A stretch of DNA of 46,399 nucleotides, taken from the NCBI RefSeq assembly GCF_026319305.1, contig NZ_JAPDMV010000025.1, positions 1 to 46,399 of the forward strand. The letters run 5' to 3'. The notes beneath the pieces are model-generated. The model did no database searches and had not been told where the DNA came from. It saw only the letters and a list, made by a program, of their open reading frames with translations. A program made the translations under genes and the position numbers. Origin of the DNA: Methylophaga sp. OBS4 (lineage in GTDB: Bacteria; Pseudomonadota; Gammaproteobacteria; Nitrosococcales; Methylophagaceae). Position 1 is the first letter of the stretch; each line of letters opens with the position of its first letter. Below, in pieces: positions 34,821 to 45,024 of this stretch.

Positions 34821-35047
34821 GGTAGGTAAGCATAGGAGATAAAGTCACCGAGCTTTGGCATACTGGCTTCACATCACGGGCCGCCTGTTTTTGCAGTCAG
34901 AGGTCACGCCAGGGTTTGATTTGTGCGTATAGCTTTTCAGTTATGTTACGAGCGGCAGAGACAGACAAAGCCGGGTAGTTTATATTGGAAGTCAGTAACT
35001 TGAGAGTATAGTAACCAGAAAGTTCATATTAATCAGAGGATTGATCC

Positions 35048-36694
35048 ATGAAAAAGTACTCGAGAATCCTGATACTATTAGCCACTCTCCTTTTCACGAC
35101 TACAGCTTTTGCTTTGCCGCCATTTATGCCAGGTCAGGTTGTCGTGAAATCTGATGCTCGTAGTATCGAAGGCTATGAGATTATAAAACGTCTTCCCAAA
35201 TCTGGCCTGATGGTTTTGCGAGTGGAAAAAGGCAAAGAGTTTGGGCAAGCCATGAAACTGAGAAGAAAGGGGATCCTGGCTAGTCCTAACTATATTGCTC
35301 ACGCTAGTTTGAAGCCACTTGATCCATTTTACCCGTACCAATGGCATCTGCCTGCTATTCAAAGTGAATTAGCATGGGATATTTCAAAAGGTGCCGGTGT
35401 TAATGGTGCTGTAAGCGTAGCCGTTTTGGATACTGGGATCGTTTATGGTGGTGGCGATGGTGTCAACCTATGTAGTAGTGGACACTATGATGTTGTCAAT
35501 CTTGATAATGACCCCTCAGATAACAGTCAGTTAAGTCATGGTACCCATGTGGCAGGTACTATCTCTCAAATAACCTCTTTCTCTGAGGGAGATGGTGTCT
35601 CCTCTGTTGGCGCTGCAGGTGTAGCGCCGAGTGCCTGCGTGATTCCAGTGAAAGTGCTTGATGACAGAGGTCGCGGTACATTTGCCGATATAGCAGAAGG
35701 TATTTATCATGCTGTAGACACCGGAGCTAAAGTCATCAACATGAGCTTGGGCGTTAATGCCGAGGATGGATTGTATAACGACCCGATTGTAGATCCCGCT
35801 CTGGATTATGCTGATGCAAAAAACGTCCTTGTGGTTGCAGCAGCGGGCAATGACGGTTATTCAAAGAATGTAAGTTACCCAGCTATCTATCCAACAGTTG
35901 TTGCTGTGGGGGCCACTGATTTCAATGACAATGTGGTGGCTTATTCTAATCGCGGTGATGGTCTTGATATTGTTTCTCCGGGAGGAGATACGTCTGCTGA
36001 CGTAAATGGCGATAGTTATCCTGATGGGGTCTTGCAGGAGACGGAGTACCGAAATAAGTTTGGTCACTATTTTCTGCAAGGCACATCAATGGCTAGTCCG
36101 CATGTTGCAGGGGTAGCTGCTTTAATGTTTGCCTACAACTTTAGCGCTGTTGATGAAGTTAAAAATGCACTCTACTCATCAACAAAGGATCTTTACGAGA
36201 TTGGTTATGACCATACATCGGGGTATGGGCTGGTGCAGGCTTACAATGCACTGTTATCAGGAGGTGAGGCCACATCGGAACCATCTTTGGGCTTACCCTT
36301 GGGGCTTGATCCAGCTGATGGCGAGGAAAATGTGAGTGTTAAACCCACTTTCAGTTGGAATGCTGTCAGTGGCGCGAATGGATATAGAGTTAAGGTAGGC
36401 CTGAGCCTAGAAGAGCCAATCGCTTCGTCAGGTGATATAACTGAGACCAGTTATATCATTCCAACCACACTGGAATATTCAACTAACTACTCATGGTCTG
36501 TACAAGCCTTCAAAATCGATAGTGATGGTCAGGAACAAACTAGTACTGCAAGTGCTAGCTTCCTTACCGAGAGCGCTCCCGACACTAGTGAAAATGAGTG
36601 TGTACCAACGGCCAACAACGAGAAAGGGTCAAGATCTAAGGATGGTCTAGATAATGACTGCGATGGTCTTATAGACAGTGAAGACCCATTCTGA
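35048..36694 (+). CDS. Secreted S8 (subtilisin-like) protease with MopE-like C-terminal motif
   Basis: A 548-residue exported serine protease. A signal peptide ends near TTAFA (22). Residues ~25-90 resemble a short inhibitor-type propeptide. The catalytic triad is D128 (VAVLDTG), H164 (SHGTHVAG) and S347 (GTSMASPHVAG), with oxyanion N268 in AAAGNDG. After ~400 comes a Fn3-like domain (DPADGEENVSVKPTFSW), then a C-terminal stretch with DGLDNDCDGLID (~532-543), the acidic repeat of MopE-type putative metal-binding motifs. The protease is thus outside the cytoplasm and probably cell-associated or secreted by a type II route. Base composition is more A+T-rich than in the neighbouring housekeeping genes, suggesting an accessory gene. 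Confidence 0.92.
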   Translation: MKKYSRILILLATLLFTTTAFALPPFMPGQVVVKSDARSIEGYEIIKRLPKSGLMVLRVEKGKEFGQAMKLRRKGILASPNYIAHASLKPLDPFYPYQWHLPAIQSELAWDISKGAGVNGAVSVAVLDTGIVYGGGDGVNLCSSGHYDVVNLDNDPSDNSQLSHGTHVAGTISQITSFSEGDGVSSVGAAGVAPSACVIPVKVLDDRGRGTFADIAEGIYHAVDTGAKVINMSLGVNAEDGLYNDPIVDPALDYADAKNVLVVAAAGNDGYSKNVSYPAIYPTVVAVGATDFNDNVVAYSNRGDGLDIVSPGGDTSADVNGDSYPDGVLQETEYRNKFGHYFLQGTSMASPHVAGVAALMFAYNFSAVDEVKNALYSSTKDLYEIGYDHTSGYGLVQAYNALLSGGEATSEPSLGLPLGLDPADGEENVSVKPTFSWNAVSGANGYRVKVGLSLEEPIASSGDITETSYIIPTTLEYSTNYSWSVQAFKIDSDGQEQTSTASASFLTESAPDTSENECVPTANNEKGSRSKDGLDNDCDGLIDSEDPF

Positions 36695-36759
36695 TCCCAC
36701 CTTCTCTGGTAATGTAATTCATGGTTTTTCATCAACTAAACTCACTAATGTCAATGAGC

Positions 36760-36783
36760 AGCGGCACCATTACTGGTGCCGCT
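36760..36783 (+). terminator. Hairpin downstream of the subtilase gene
   Basis: AGCGGCACC (36760-36768) pairs perfectly with GGTGCCGCT (36775-36783) around ATTACT. It has the position and stability of a terminator, but a T-tract does not follow, so its action is uncertain. Confidence 0.55.
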
Positions 36784-37090
36784 CTCAAACCGTACAGGTT
36801 TGCCTGGTTAGGACCTTCATTCTGATGACAACCGCTCATATCGTCGTGCTGGCAGCGTAGGGTTCCCAATGGGGAATATAAGCCTGACGGCGCTAGGACA
36901 ATCACTGTTGGAACCGTTATCATCGTGCTATGCAGCCATCCGAACGGTGTGGGCAGCTTTTGAGCACGTTGATGTTTGCTTTATTCGTTCTCTCGGGGGC
37001 TTACGATGCCCGCTACAAGCCGTATCCGCTGTAGGAACATGCGCTGACAGGCTAATTGAATTCGACAATATCACATTGAAAGCGCACTAA

Positions 37091-37131
37091 TTGTTTACAT
37101 GGACTCCCGCAGGGTGAGACGATAAGTCACC
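37091..37131 (-). repeat. 41-bp dispersed repeat, copy B
   Basis: Reverse complement of the copy at 30370-30410, 33 of 41 bases identical. GGTGA (37113-37117) and TCACC (37127-37131) form a small stem followed by TTCTTTTTT, so this copy might also act as a weak terminator in the forward direction. Confidence 0.75.
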
Positions 37132-37290
37132 TTCTTTTTTGTCATAACTCTTGCCAGACAATAGTGATTGTCTACGATGTTATGCCGCGCATAAGGCCGC
37201 TCGTTGCTTCGCTGGTATCGTGCATTTTCAGGTTATTTCAGTATATTAATCAGGCCTATACAGAATTAAATCCAAAGGAGGAAAGAGAAG

Positions 37291-37845
37291 ATGAGCAGAC
37301 ATTTTGATAAGGCGGAAGGATTAAGCGAGTTACACGATCCTGCTACTCATGATTATGTATTTAATCAGACCATGTTCCGTATTAAGGATCCCAAACGCAC
37401 TTTGGCTTTTTATACCGATGTGATGGGCATGACGCTGGTGAAGCGTTTTGATTTTCCGGCAATGGAGTTCACCTTGTATTTTATGGCGGCGTTGTCACCT
37501 GATGAAGTCAATGACTGGTCGGAAGATAATGACGAGCGTATCAAGCAGACCTTTGCCCGTCCGGCCCTACTGGAGCTGACACATAACTGGGGCGATGAGG
37601 ACAAGGATGATGTTAGTTATCACAATGGCAACAGCGATCCGCGAGGTTTCGGCCATATCGGCTTTGCGGTGCCGGATATTGATGCCGCCTGCGAACGCTT
37701 TGAGAAAATGGGTGTACCGTTTGTGAAAAAGCCCAATGACGGCAAAATGAAAGGTATTGCCTTTATCCAGGATCCCGACGGTTACTGGATTGAAATCTTC
37801 ACCCCGGAGCGTCAGCCCGGCTTGTTAAAAGAACATCTGGCCTGA
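37291..37845 (+). CDS. gloA: Glyoxalase I (lactoylglutathione lyase), long zinc-type
   Basis: A 184-residue glyoxalase I, which isomerises the methylglyoxal-glutathione adduct to S-lactoylglutathione. The four metal ligands are visible: Q26 ([11 protein letters not shown]), E95 (LLELTHNWG), H122 ([11 protein letters not shown]) and E168 (DPDGYWIEI). Gln in the first position and the long form with [13 protein letters not shown] follow the eukaryotic/Pseudomonas zinc-dependent class rather than the short nickel-dependent E. coli GloA, which has His there. It has a strong AAAGGAGG ribosome-binding site. The gene is monocistronic, ending at a bidirectional terminator. Confidence 0.96.
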   Translation: MSRHFDKAEGLSELHDPATHDYVFNQTMFRIKDPKRTLAFYTDVMGMTLVKRFDFPAMEFTLYFMAALSPDEVNDWSEDNDERIKQTFARPALLELTHNWGDEDKDDVSYHNGNSDPRGFGHIGFAVPDIDAACERFEKMGVPFVKKPNDGKMKGIAFIQDPDGYWIEIFTPERQPGLLKEHLA

Positions 37846-37855
37846 TCGCAGGCAT

Positions 37856-37883
37856 AAAAAAGAGGCTTAGCGCCTCCCTTTTT
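37856..37883. terminator. Bidirectional terminator between gloA and the PLDc_N gene
   Basis: A-rich bases 37856-37861, then GAGGC (37862-37866) pairing with GCCTC (37872-37876) and a CCTTTTT tract. It can end both the forward gloA transcript and the reverse PLDc_N transcript. Confidence 0.75.
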
Positions 37884-37891
37884 CATTTGCC

Positions 37892-38068
37892 TCAGCCCTT
37901 GGGCCCGAGGAAGAACCATATAATCAGGCCGATGACCGGGAACACTAACAGGATGACAATCCATAACGCTTTTACGCCAGCGCCTGCCGGGCTGTTCGCC
38001 ACTTTGATAATGGCCCATATAACAATAATCAGCCAGATCAGGCCCAGTAAACCACTTACTTCTAACAT
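37892..38068 (-). CDS. Small PLDc_N-domain membrane protein
   Basis: A 58-residue protein read on the reverse strand, starting MLEVSGLLGLIWLIIVIWAI and ending IIWFFLGPKG. It has two membrane segments (~7-22 and ~34-54) separated by KVANSPAGAGVKALW, the pattern of the PLDc_N domain (PF13396), seen N-terminally in cardiolipin synthases but also as a stand-alone small protein. There is no HKD motif, so it is not a phospholipase. AAGGAG 7 bases before the ATG is strong support. It sits beyond the outer-membrane factor gene on the same strand and could be read through from the efflux operon. Confidence 0.85.
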   Translation of the reverse strand: MLEVSGLLGLIWLIIVIWAIIKVANSPAGAGVKALWIVILLVFPVIGLIIWFFLGPKG

Positions 38069-38119
38069 CCCTAACTCCTTGTTGTTGTGAGGCTCCGGCT
38101 AAGCTTAAAAGAAAGCGGA

Positions 38120-39538
38120 TTAATTTTCTACACCGGGCTGGTTTGTGGTCTCCAACAGACCACCCCCCAACGCTTTATACAAAGTCAGCTGATTACGCAG
38201 CCGCTGCAGGCGGATATCAATCTGGTTCAGCTTGCTGCTGATCGCGCTGCGCTGGGCATCCAAGACATCGAGATAACTGTCTATGCCGGCGTCAAAGCGG
38301 GAGCGGGCCAGTGCCAGGCTGCGCTCGGTCGCAGCAATCAGGTCGTTTTGTGCCTTGATTTGCTCATCCAGCGTGTAACGAGCTTCCATCTGATCCCGGA
38401 CTTCCTTAAAGGCCTGCTGAATCACCTGCTGATAGTTGGCGATATTGATGTCTTTCTGCAATTCGGACACATCCAGGTTGGTCTGATTTACGCCGAAATT
38501 CAGCAAAGGCACGGTAAACTGTGGCGCTATCTGCCACTGGCGGCTGCCGGTTTCGGTCAACTGTGCCGGCTCGCTGCCGGCGAGACCGAGACTGGCGGTC
38601 AAACTGATACGCGGGAAAAATGCGGCGCGCGCTGCACCGATATCGGCATTAGCTGATTTAATTTGATGTTCAGCCTGCAATACATCGGGTCGCTGCAATA
38701 ATACTTCGGAGGAAAGGTTAGCCGGGATGTCCTGAAGTTGACCGATTTGTTGCCAGTCCGCCTGCCACTGGCTTTTATCCAGCGTCTGGCCGGTCAGTAA
38801 TTGTAAAGTCGTGAAGTTTTGATTGGCTTGCTGTTGATGTTGCGCCTCCAGAATGCTGGCTTCATGTACCGCGGTTTCTGCCTGGCGCAGATCCAGTTCA
38901 GAAACGAGGCCGTTATCAAAACGTTTTTGGATAAGTCGATAACTTTCCTCGCGTACTTCGCGGGTGCCCGTTGCCAACTGGTATTGCGCTCGTGATGCCT
39001 GCCAGCTTAACCAGCCATCGGCGACCTCGGCAATCAAGCTGAGTTGGGCACTGTCACGGGCAGCCTGACTGGCAAAATACTGCTGCAAAGCCGATTGCGA
39101 CAGACTTTCAATACGGCCGAAAAAGTCGATTTCCCAGGCGGTGATGCCAAGGCCGACGCTGTACTGTTCACTGATGCCGCTCCTGGCAGAGAATCCCAGT
39201 GCCTGTGGGCTGCGTTCGCGGCTAGCGGCACCTTCGACATCGACGGCAGGTAATCTTGCTGCACGTTGGATGTGATACTGCTTTTGCAGTTGTTCGACAC
39301 TGAGCGAAGCCGCGCGCAGTTCCTGATTGTTGTCGAGCGCCAGTTGAATCAGCTGCTGTAAGGCCGGATCCCGGTAGAACTCACGCCAGCCCAATTCTGC
39401 CACCGAGATGCTGCCCGCTTCAGTATTTTCAACAATGTCGATAGTTGGTTCGGGACGTTGATAATCAGGTATCAGCGAGCAGGCCGTTAGCAGTGACAGA
39501 GTGCTTACTATCACCGTTAGTCTAAGTTGTGGCTTCAT
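38120..39538 (-). CDS. Outer-membrane efflux lipoprotein (NodT/OprM family)
   Basis: A 472-residue outer-membrane factor of a tripartite pump. The signal peptide ends at a lipobox, LLTAC (Cys20), so it is lipid-anchored. Two repeats of helical hairpin and beta-strands are seen, including [38 protein letters not shown], the [20 protein letters not shown] coiled coil and [20 protein letters not shown]. It should trimerise into a channel joined to the pump. The ATG overlaps the end of the RND gene by 4 bases, placing it last in the operon tetR-adaptor-pump-channel. Confidence 0.95.
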   Translation of the reverse strand: MKPQLRLTVIVSTLSLLTACSLIPDYQRPEPTIDIVENTEAGSISVAELGWREFYRDPALQQLIQLALDNNQELRAASLSVEQLQKQYHIQRAARLPAVDVEGAASRERSPQALGFSARSGISEQYSVGLGITAWEIDFFGRIESLSQSALQQYFASQAARDSAQLSLIAEVADGWLSWQASRAQYQLATGTREVREESYRLIQKRFDNGLVSELDLRQAETAVHEASILEAQHQQQANQNFTTLQLLTGQTLDKSQWQADWQQIGQLQDIPANLSSEVLLQRPDVLQAEHQIKSANADIGAARAAFFPRISLTASLGLAGSEPAQLTETGSRQWQIAPQFTVPLLNFGVNQTNLDVSELQKDINIANYQQVIQQAFKEVRDQMEARYTLDEQIKAQNDLIAATERSLALARSRFDAGIDSYLDVLDAQRSAISSKLNQIDIRLQRLRNQLTLYKALGGGLLETTNQPGVEN

Positions 39539-42500
39539 GCCGATGCTCCCGTGTTTGCTTCCGTATCGGCTTTATTACCACTGAGTTTCTTAGCCAAGCG
39601 GAACACCACCACAAAAAACACCGGAATAAAGAATATAGCCAGCATTGTGGCAGTCAAAACGCCACCGAATACACTGGTGCCAATGGCATTCTGGCTGCCG
39701 GAGCCGGCACCGGTGGCAAGCATCAGAGGGGTGACACCGAGCATAAATGCCATTGAGGTCATGATAATGGGGCGCAGCCGCATGCGAACCGCTTCCAGCG
39801 TTGCGTCAATCAGTGGCAGGCCGTCTTCATACAAAGATTTGGCGAACTCGACTATCAAAATAGCATTTTTAGAAGCCAGCCCCATGGTGGTTAACAGACC
39901 GACCTGGAAATAAACATCGTTGGATAAGCCCCGGCCCATGGCAAACAATACCGCACCCAATATACCCAGCGGTACGACCAGCATCACTGCAAACGGTACT
40001 GACCAGCTTTCATACAAGGCGGCCAGACACAGAAACACGACCAGAATCGACAAGGCATAAAGCTGTGGTGCCTGGGCGCCGGCCTGCCGTTCCTGCAATG
40101 ACAACCCTGTCCATTGGTAGCCAAATCCTGCAGGCAGTTTGGCGATTAATTCTTCCATTGCCAGCATTGCATCACCGGAGCTGATACCCGGCGCGCTCTG
40201 ACCCTGGATATTGACCGAAGACACACCATTGTATCTTTCCAGTCGCGGTGAACCATAAATCCAGCGACCCTGAGTCAGGGAGGATAAGGACACCATTTCA
40301 TTCTCATTATTGCGCACATACCAGTTACTGACGTCTTCCGGCATCATCCGGTAGGGAGCATCACCCTGCACATAGACTTTTTTGATACGTCCGTTATCAA
40401 TAAAATCGTTCACATAAGTCGAGGCCCAGGCAGTGCTGAATGTATTGTTGATCTGATCCAGCGAGACGCCGAACGCCGATGCTTTGGTATGATCCACATC
40501 CAGTTTGAATTGCGGTGTATCGTCCTGGCCGTTGGGACGAACACCCACCAGTCGCGGCTCCTGAGCCGCCATGGCCAGTAGTTGGTTGCGTGCGGCCATC
40601 AAGGCCTGATGACCTTGTCCGCTCAGATCCTGCAGTTGCAGATCAAAACCGCTGGCGTTACCCAGTTCGCGGATAGGCGGTGGTGCAATGGCAAATGCTG
40701 TCGCATTCTTCAACTGGGCAAAATAGGTATTGGCTCGTGCGGCAACTTGCTGCACATTCTGTTCCGGTGCTGGCCGTTCATCCCAGTCTTTCATGTTGAT
40801 AAAGGCCAGACCATTATTCTGACCCCGACCGCCAAAGCTGAAACCAATGACCGAGAACACCGAGTCAACATTGTCTTTCTCTTCTTCCAGAAAGAAATCC
40901 TCGATCTTGTTCATCACTTCCATTGACCGGTCTTTAGAGGCGTTGACCGGCAGGGTCATCTGATTGAACATCAGGCCCTGATCTTCATCTGGCAGAAATG
41001 AGCCGGGCAGGCGGTTAAACAACAGGCCCAACAGCACGACAATCAGCAGGTAAATCACCATATAACGCCCGGTTCGGCCAATCATGTGCTGCACACTGTT
41101 TCGATAACCATGGCTGGCGCTGTTGAAGCTGCGGTTGAACCAGCCGAAAAAGCCCTTGCGCTCGAAATGGTCGGGGTCGGATGGTTTCAGTAACGCGGCA
41201 CACAGCGCCGGACTCAATGTTAACGCCACCAGCACCGACAAACCCATGGCAGAGACGACGGCGATGGAGAACTGGCGGTAGATAACACCTGTAGAACCAC
41301 CGAAAAATGCCATCGGCACAAATACTGCTGACAATACCAGGGCGATGCCTACCAGTGCACCGGTGATCTGGTCCATCGATTTACGGGTGGCTTCACGTGG
41401 CGATAGCCCGTCCTCATGCATGACCCTTTCCACGTTTTCCACCACTACGATGGCATCGTCCACCAGCAAACCGATGGCCAGTACCATCGCAAACATAGTC
41501 AAAGTGTTAATGGTAAAACCAAATGCGTAAAGAATGGCAAACGTGCCGAGCAAGACGACCGGCACGGCAATGGTAGGTATCAAGGTGGCGCGGAAATTCT
41601 GTAAAAACAGATACATCACCAGAAACACCAGCACAATCGCTTCCAGCAAGGTGTGTACCACCCCTTCAATGGAGAGTTTTACAAAAGGTGTTGTGTCATA
41701 GGGGTAAACGACTTCCAGCCCCGGAGGGAAAAACGTCTCCAGCTCGGCCACACGTTCGCGTACCGCTGCCGCGGTCTGCAAAGCATTGGCGCCAGAGGCG
41801 AGCGTGATGCCGAGGCCGGCGGCGGGCTGGCGATTGTATTCGGTTTCGTACTGGTAATTTTCGCCGCCCAGTTCGATCCGGGCGACATCGCGCAGTTGAA
41901 TCCTGGAACCTTCTTCAGTCACGCGCAGCAGGATGTTGCCGAATTGTTCCGGTGTTTCCAGCCGTGTCTGCACCACAATGTTGGCATTGAACTGCTGCCC
42001 CGGCACAGCCGGCGCGCCGCCTAGCTCACCGGCGGCAATCTGCACATTTTGTGAGCGGATGGCAGTCACGACATCGGCGGTTGTCAGTTGATAATGACTC
42101 AGCCGTTCGGGATTGAGCCAGATGCGCATAGCGTATTGGGAGCCGAAGATCTGGATGCGGCCCACGCCATTAACCCGGCTGAGCGGATCCTGAAGATTGG
42201 CACCGACAAAGTCGGCGATATCGTATTTATCCATTTTGCCGTCGGCGGAGACAAAGCCCAATACCATTAAAAAACCGGTACTGGATTTGGTCACTCTGAT
42301 TCCCTGTTCCTGCACTTCTTGCGGTAACAGCGGCATGGCGGCCTGCAGTTTGTTTTGTACTTGTACCTGAGCAATATCCGGATCGGTGCCGGCCTCGAAA
42401 GTGACCGTTACTTCACCGATTCCGGTGGAATCACTAGTGGCAGACATGTAAATCACATTATCAATACCGGTCAGGTTCTGTTCCAGAATCTGAATGACCG

Positions 42501-42678
42501 AGTCTTCAATCGTTTTGGCGGAGGCGCCGGGATAGTTGACCCTGATTGAGACCGAGGGTGGGGCGACTTCCGGATATTGCGAGACCGGCAACTGGAAAAT
42601 AGACAATATACCGGCCAGCATGATGATGATGGCTATAACCCAGGCAAATACCGGACGATCAATAAAAAATCTGGCCAT
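39535..42678 (-). CDS. RND multidrug efflux pump, HAE1 (AcrB-like)
   Basis: A 1047-residue inner-membrane RND transporter that exports drugs using the proton gradient. The N-terminus [20 protein letters not shown] is typical. The proton-relay aspartates are in [20 protein letters not shown], the partner lysine in [15 protein letters not shown]. The two periplasmic loops and the 12 membrane spans are complete, and [13 protein letters not shown] and [13 protein letters not shown] show the AcrB/MexB porter domain. Start is 3 bases after the adaptor stop codon. Specificity cannot be told, but the HAE1 form typically exports hydrophobic and amphiphilic compounds. Confidence 0.97.
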   Translation of the reverse strand: MARFFIDRPVFAWVIAIIIMLAGILSIFQLPVSQYPEVAPPSVSIRVNYPGASAKTIEDSVIQILEQNLTGIDNVIYMSATSDSTGIGEVTVTFEAGTDPDIAQVQVQNKLQAAMPLLPQEVQEQGIRVTKSSTGFLMVLGFVSADGKMDKYDIADFVGANLQDPLSRVNGVGRIQIFGSQYAMRIWLNPERLSHYQLTTADVVTAIRSQNVQIAAGELGGAPAVPGQQFNANIVVQTRLETPEQFGNILLRVTEEGSRIQLRDVARIELGGENYQYETEYNRQPAAGLGITLASGANALQTAAAVRERVAELETFFPPGLEVVYPYDTTPFVKLSIEGVVHTLLEAIVLVFLVMYLFLQNFRATLIPTIAVPVVLLGTFAILYAFGFTINTLTMFAMVLAIGLLVDDAIVVVENVERVMHEDGLSPREATRKSMDQITGALVGIALVLSAVFVPMAFFGGSTGVIYRQFSIAVVSAMGLSVLVALTLSPALCAALLKPSDPDHFERKGFFGWFNRSFNSASHGYRNSVQHMIGRTGRYMVIYLLIVVLLGLLFNRLPGSFLPDEDQGLMFNQMTLPVNASKDRSMEVMNKIEDFFLEEEKDNVDSVFSVIGFSFGGRGQNNGLAFINMKDWDERPAPEQNVQQVAARANTYFAQLKNATAFAIAPPPIRELGNASGFDLQLQDLSGQGHQALMAARNQLLAMAAQEPRLVGVRPNGQDDTPQFKLDVDHTKASAFGVSLDQINNTFSTAWASTYVNDFIDNGRIKKVYVQGDAPYRMMPEDVSNWYVRNNENEMVSLSSLTQGRWIYGSPRLERYNGVSSVNIQGQSAPGISSGDAMLAMEELIAKLPAGFGYQWTGLSLQERQAGAQAPQLYALSILVVFLCLAALYESWSVPFAVMLVVPLGILGAVLFAMGRGLSNDVYFQVGLLTTMGLASKNAILIVEFAKSLYEDGLPLIDATLEAVRMRLRPIIMTSMAFMLGVTPLMLATGAGSGSQNAIGTSVFGGVLTATMLAIFFIPVFFVVVFRLAKKLSGNKADTEANTGASA

Positions 42679-42681
42679 GAC

Positions 42682-43848
42682 TTACTCCTGAACCTGAGGT
42701 GTCTGGCGATGGTTCTGATCAATATTGACGCTGATGCCGGGGCTGATTTTCTGCAGACCGGCTACGACTAATCGATCGTCAGCCTCAAGACCGGATTCAA
42801 TCAACCAGCTATCTGTGATGGCCCGTTTGACTTTAAGTTGACGGGCTTCCACCTTATTTTCCTGATTGACCACCATGGCGGTGGCATGGCCTTCCCGATC
42901 AAAGCTGACACCACGTTGCGGAGCCAGAATCGCATTTTCCAGCTCACCTTCAACGATTTTTGCTCTGACAAACATGCCCGGCAATAGCAAATGATCGGGG
43001 TTTGGCATGATGGCACGCAGCACCACATTACCGGTGGACTGCTGCACATTCACCTCGGCAAACTGCAGCTCGCCAGTCAAGGGATAAGTACTGCCGTCTT
43101 CCAGCATCAATGTGACCTTCGGTGCCGTTTTCCGTTGCAATTTATTTTCAATGAGCTGTTTGCGCAGTTGCAGCAGGTCTCTGGATGGCTGAGCGATATC
43201 GATATAAATCGGGTCCAGTTGATGGATGGTGGTCATGATTTCGGCCTGTTGCGCAGTGACCAGAGCGCCTTCTGTGACATTGGATTTACCGATGCGACCG
43301 GAAATAGGCGCATTGACCCGAGTGTAGTTTAGATTGGTTTTTGCTGATTTGACCGCAGCTTGCTGAACCTGAATTTCAGCCTGGGCCTGCCGGTAGGTGG
43401 CCAGTGCATCATCATATTCCTGACGACTGATGGCTTTGTCGTCCATCAGGTTTTTGTATCTGGCTTCGCGGGCTTTGGCTGTCTGCAGACCTGCGCGGGC
43501 TCGGGCCAGCTCCGCCTGGGCATCTGCTAATGCCGCTTCATACAATGCCGGTTCAATCTGATACAACTGTTGTCCAGCTTCAACCTGAGCACCTTCTTCA
43601 AACAAACGCTTATCGATAATACCGTTGACCTGTGGGCGTACTTCGGCTTTGCGGTAAGCTACCGTTCTCGCTGGCAGGGAATTGGTCAGCGTGACGGGCT
43701 GTGTGATCAGGGTGATGACATCCACCGTTGGGGGCTGGGGAGACTGTTTGGCAGCAGACGTGTCGTTATCAGCATCAGACTGACAGGCGCTTAATAGTGT
43801 TGTGATAACTACAATACCGAGCCATTTTTTGGTTAATTGAGAGATCAT
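42682..43848 (-). CDS. RND periplasmic adaptor (AcrA-like lipoprotein)
   Basis: A 388-residue membrane-fusion protein. A lipobox, LLSACQSD (Cys22), gives an inner-membrane anchor. The lipoyl halves flank a helical hairpin (EAALADAQAELARARAGLQT ... SRQEYDDALATYRQAQAEIQ), with YTRVNAPISGRIGKSNVTEG after it and the beta-barrel and membrane-proximal domain at the end (RGVSFDREGHATAMVV). It connects pump and channel. It is the first structural gene after tetR, 36 bases downstream. Confidence 0.96.
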   Translation of the reverse strand: MISQLTKKWLGIVVITTLLSACQSDADNDTSAAKQSPQPPTVDVITLITQPVTLTNSLPARTVAYRKAEVRPQVNGIIDKRLFEEGAQVEAGQQLYQIEPALYEAALADAQAELARARAGLQTAKAREARYKNLMDDKAISRQEYDDALATYRQAQAEIQVQQAAVKSAKTNLNYTRVNAPISGRIGKSNVTEGALVTAQQAEIMTTIHQLDPIYIDIAQPSRDLLQLRKQLIENKLQRKTAPKVTLMLEDGSTYPLTGELQFAEVNVQQSTGNVVLRAIMPNPDHLLLPGMFVRAKIVEGELENAILAPQRGVSFDREGHATAMVVNQENKVEARQLKVKRAITDSWLIESGLEADDRLVVAGLQKISPGISVNIDQNHRQTPQVQE

Positions 43849-43884
43849 GGTTGACTCCTGACAATTCCTTTTTAGTTATCTTAA

Positions 43885-44466
43885 TTAGCGGGAGATCGCA
43901 TCCCACGATGCTTCCATAATATTGCTCAGCTCCTTGGTATCGACTTCGATAACACCTAGCAGATGTTGCCTTGCCAGAAACATGTAAGGCTCAAAGCTGA
44001 GGCTGGCTAGCACATCATTGGGCAGGTTTTTAATTTGCTGTGTGCTGCGGCCCAGTTCAAACAGATCCATCAATGGTTGAAATAATGACCAGGCATCGGA
44101 GCGCTGGCTGCGCAGTATTTCCGGGGGCAGGTGGTCGAATTGCGCTTTGCTGAGCGTGACATCGGGGTGATTGATACAAAAATGCCATATGTTGCTGCAG
44201 ATCCGCTGATACTGTTGTTTCAGCGACTGCTCCAAATCGTGGCCTTCAAATGCCGCTTCGGCAAATGCCAGAATAATGGCTGCATGCAACTCAGAAATGA
44301 GCGCTTCCCGATCTTTGAAATAAAGATAGACGGTGCCGGTGGCAACGCCTGCTCTGGCCGCCAGTTGTTTGATCGAAAAACCATGAAATCCGCAACTGGC
44401 GAGCAACTCCAGCGTGGCCGAGAGTATTGCCTGTTTTTTATCAATTTTTGCTGCCGCTGGTGCCAT
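43885..44466 (-). CDS. TetR-family repressor of the efflux operon
   Basis: A 193-residue TetR regulator. The helix-turn-helix is SIKQLAARAGVATGTVYLYF at residues ~30-50, with the usual leading helix KKQAILSATLELLASCGFHG; the rest is a ligand-binding helical domain. A longer frame begins at 44496, but that ATG lies within a perfect operator palindrome and only a few bases from the predicted transcription start, so the ATG at 44466 (MAPAAAKIDKKQ) is preferred. It is the first gene of an operon with the pump, so it likely controls its own synthesis as well; an inducer binding the C-terminal domain would release it. Confidence 0.9.
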   Translation of the reverse strand: MAPAAAKIDKKQAILSATLELLASCGFHGFSIKQLAARAGVATGTVYLYFKDREALISELHAAIILAFAEAAFEGHDLEQSLKQQYQRICSNIWHFCINHPDVTLSKAQFDHLPPEILRSQRSDAWSLFQPLMDLFELGRSTQQIKNLPNDVLASLSFEPYMFLARQHLLGVIEVDTKELSNIMEASWDAISR

Positions 44467-44480
44467 TTTGAATGCTCTAG

Positions 44481-44527
44481 ATGAATGAACGTTCATTCAT
44501 AATAGGCAAGCTATTAATGAAAGTAAA
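44481..44527 (-). promoter_or_regulatory. tetR-efflux promoter with overlapping 20-bp operator
   Basis: On the reverse strand, TTTACT (44522-44527) and TATTAT (44499-44504) are separated by 17 bases. Immediately after and overlapping the -10 box is the perfect palindrome ATGAATGAACGTTCATTCAT (44481-44500), a classical TetR-family operator. Repressor bound here would block RNA polymerase. Confidence 0.9.
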
Positions 44528-44586
44528 TGGAATTTTATAGGGTCTGTTAACCAGAAAAGGTATGGAAACCTCTGGATTTCAGGCAT

Positions 44587-44623
44587 AAAAAAGCCGGTGG
44601 GCTAATTGCGCACCGGCTTTTAA
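44587..44623 (-). terminator. Terminator-like hairpin between tetR and erpA
   Basis: AAAAGCCGGTG (44589-44599) pairs perfectly with CACCGGCTTTT (44611-44621). The A-rich left side makes it T-tailed on both strands. It lies 20-50 bases past the erpA stop, so it ends the erpA transcript. Confidence 0.9.
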
Positions 44624-44642
44624 TTAATATGTGGACTCTGAT

Positions 44643-44987
44643 TCAGGGTGAGAAGGATGAACCGCAACCACAAGTCGTTGTGGCATTAGGGTTACGAATT
44701 ACAAACTGCGAACCTTCAACACCATCAGTGTAATCAATTTCTGCGCCGACCAGGTATTGGTAACTGGCAGGATCGATCAAGAGGGTAACTCCCCCTTTTT
44801 CAACCTGGGTGTCGCCTGCGCTGACTTCTTCCTCAAAAGTGAAACCGTATTGGAAACCGGAACAGCCGCCACCGGTGATAAACACGCGCAGTTTTAGTTG
44901 ATCGTTACCTTCATCAGCAATGAGTTCGCTGACTTTAGTTGCCGCTGCCTCGGTAAAGATGATTGGGCTGGGCATTTCGCTGGTCAT
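44643..44987 (-). CDS. erpA: Iron-sulfur cluster insertion protein ErpA
   Basis: A 114-residue A-type carrier that delivers [4Fe-4S] or [2Fe-2S] clusters to apo-enzymes, including those of isoprenoid synthesis. The three ligand cysteines are C42 ([11 protein letters not shown]) and C106 and C108 ([10 protein letters not shown]). The sequence [20 protein letters not shown] and [18 protein letters not shown] distinguish ErpA from IscA. A consensus promoter overlapping an IscR type-1-like site lies upstream. The gene order argC-DUF6776-bactofilin-erpA is common in gammaproteobacteria. Confidence 0.97.
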   Translation of the reverse strand: MTSEMPSPIIFTEAAATKVSELIADEGNDQLKLRVFITGGGCSGFQYGFTFEEEVSAGDTQVEKGGVTLLIDPASYQYLVGAEIDYTDGVEGSQFVIRNPNATTTCGCGSSFSP

Positions 44988-45024
44988 ATGACTACTCCAA
45001 AAAATATTTAAGTGTTGTCTGTTT

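Larger units (their letters stand above)
36695..37290. other. Accessory intergenic stretch of about 600 bases
   Basis: No convincing gene. Frames at 36869-37090 and 36678-36860 lack ribosome-binding sites and resemble nothing. A hairpin, GCACC/GGTGC within 36760-36783, lies ~65 bases after the subtilase stop, followed by AAACC/GGTTT and TTCCC/GGGGAA inverted repeats. At the right are a dispersed-repeat copy (37091-37131) and AAAGGAGG (37274-37281), the strong ribosome-binding site of the glyoxalase gene. Confidence 0.55.

Noticed and set aside
36869..37090. 73-codon frame between subtilase and glyoxalase genes
   Set aside because: No ribosome-binding site or family resemblance; the region has hairpins and a repeat instead.
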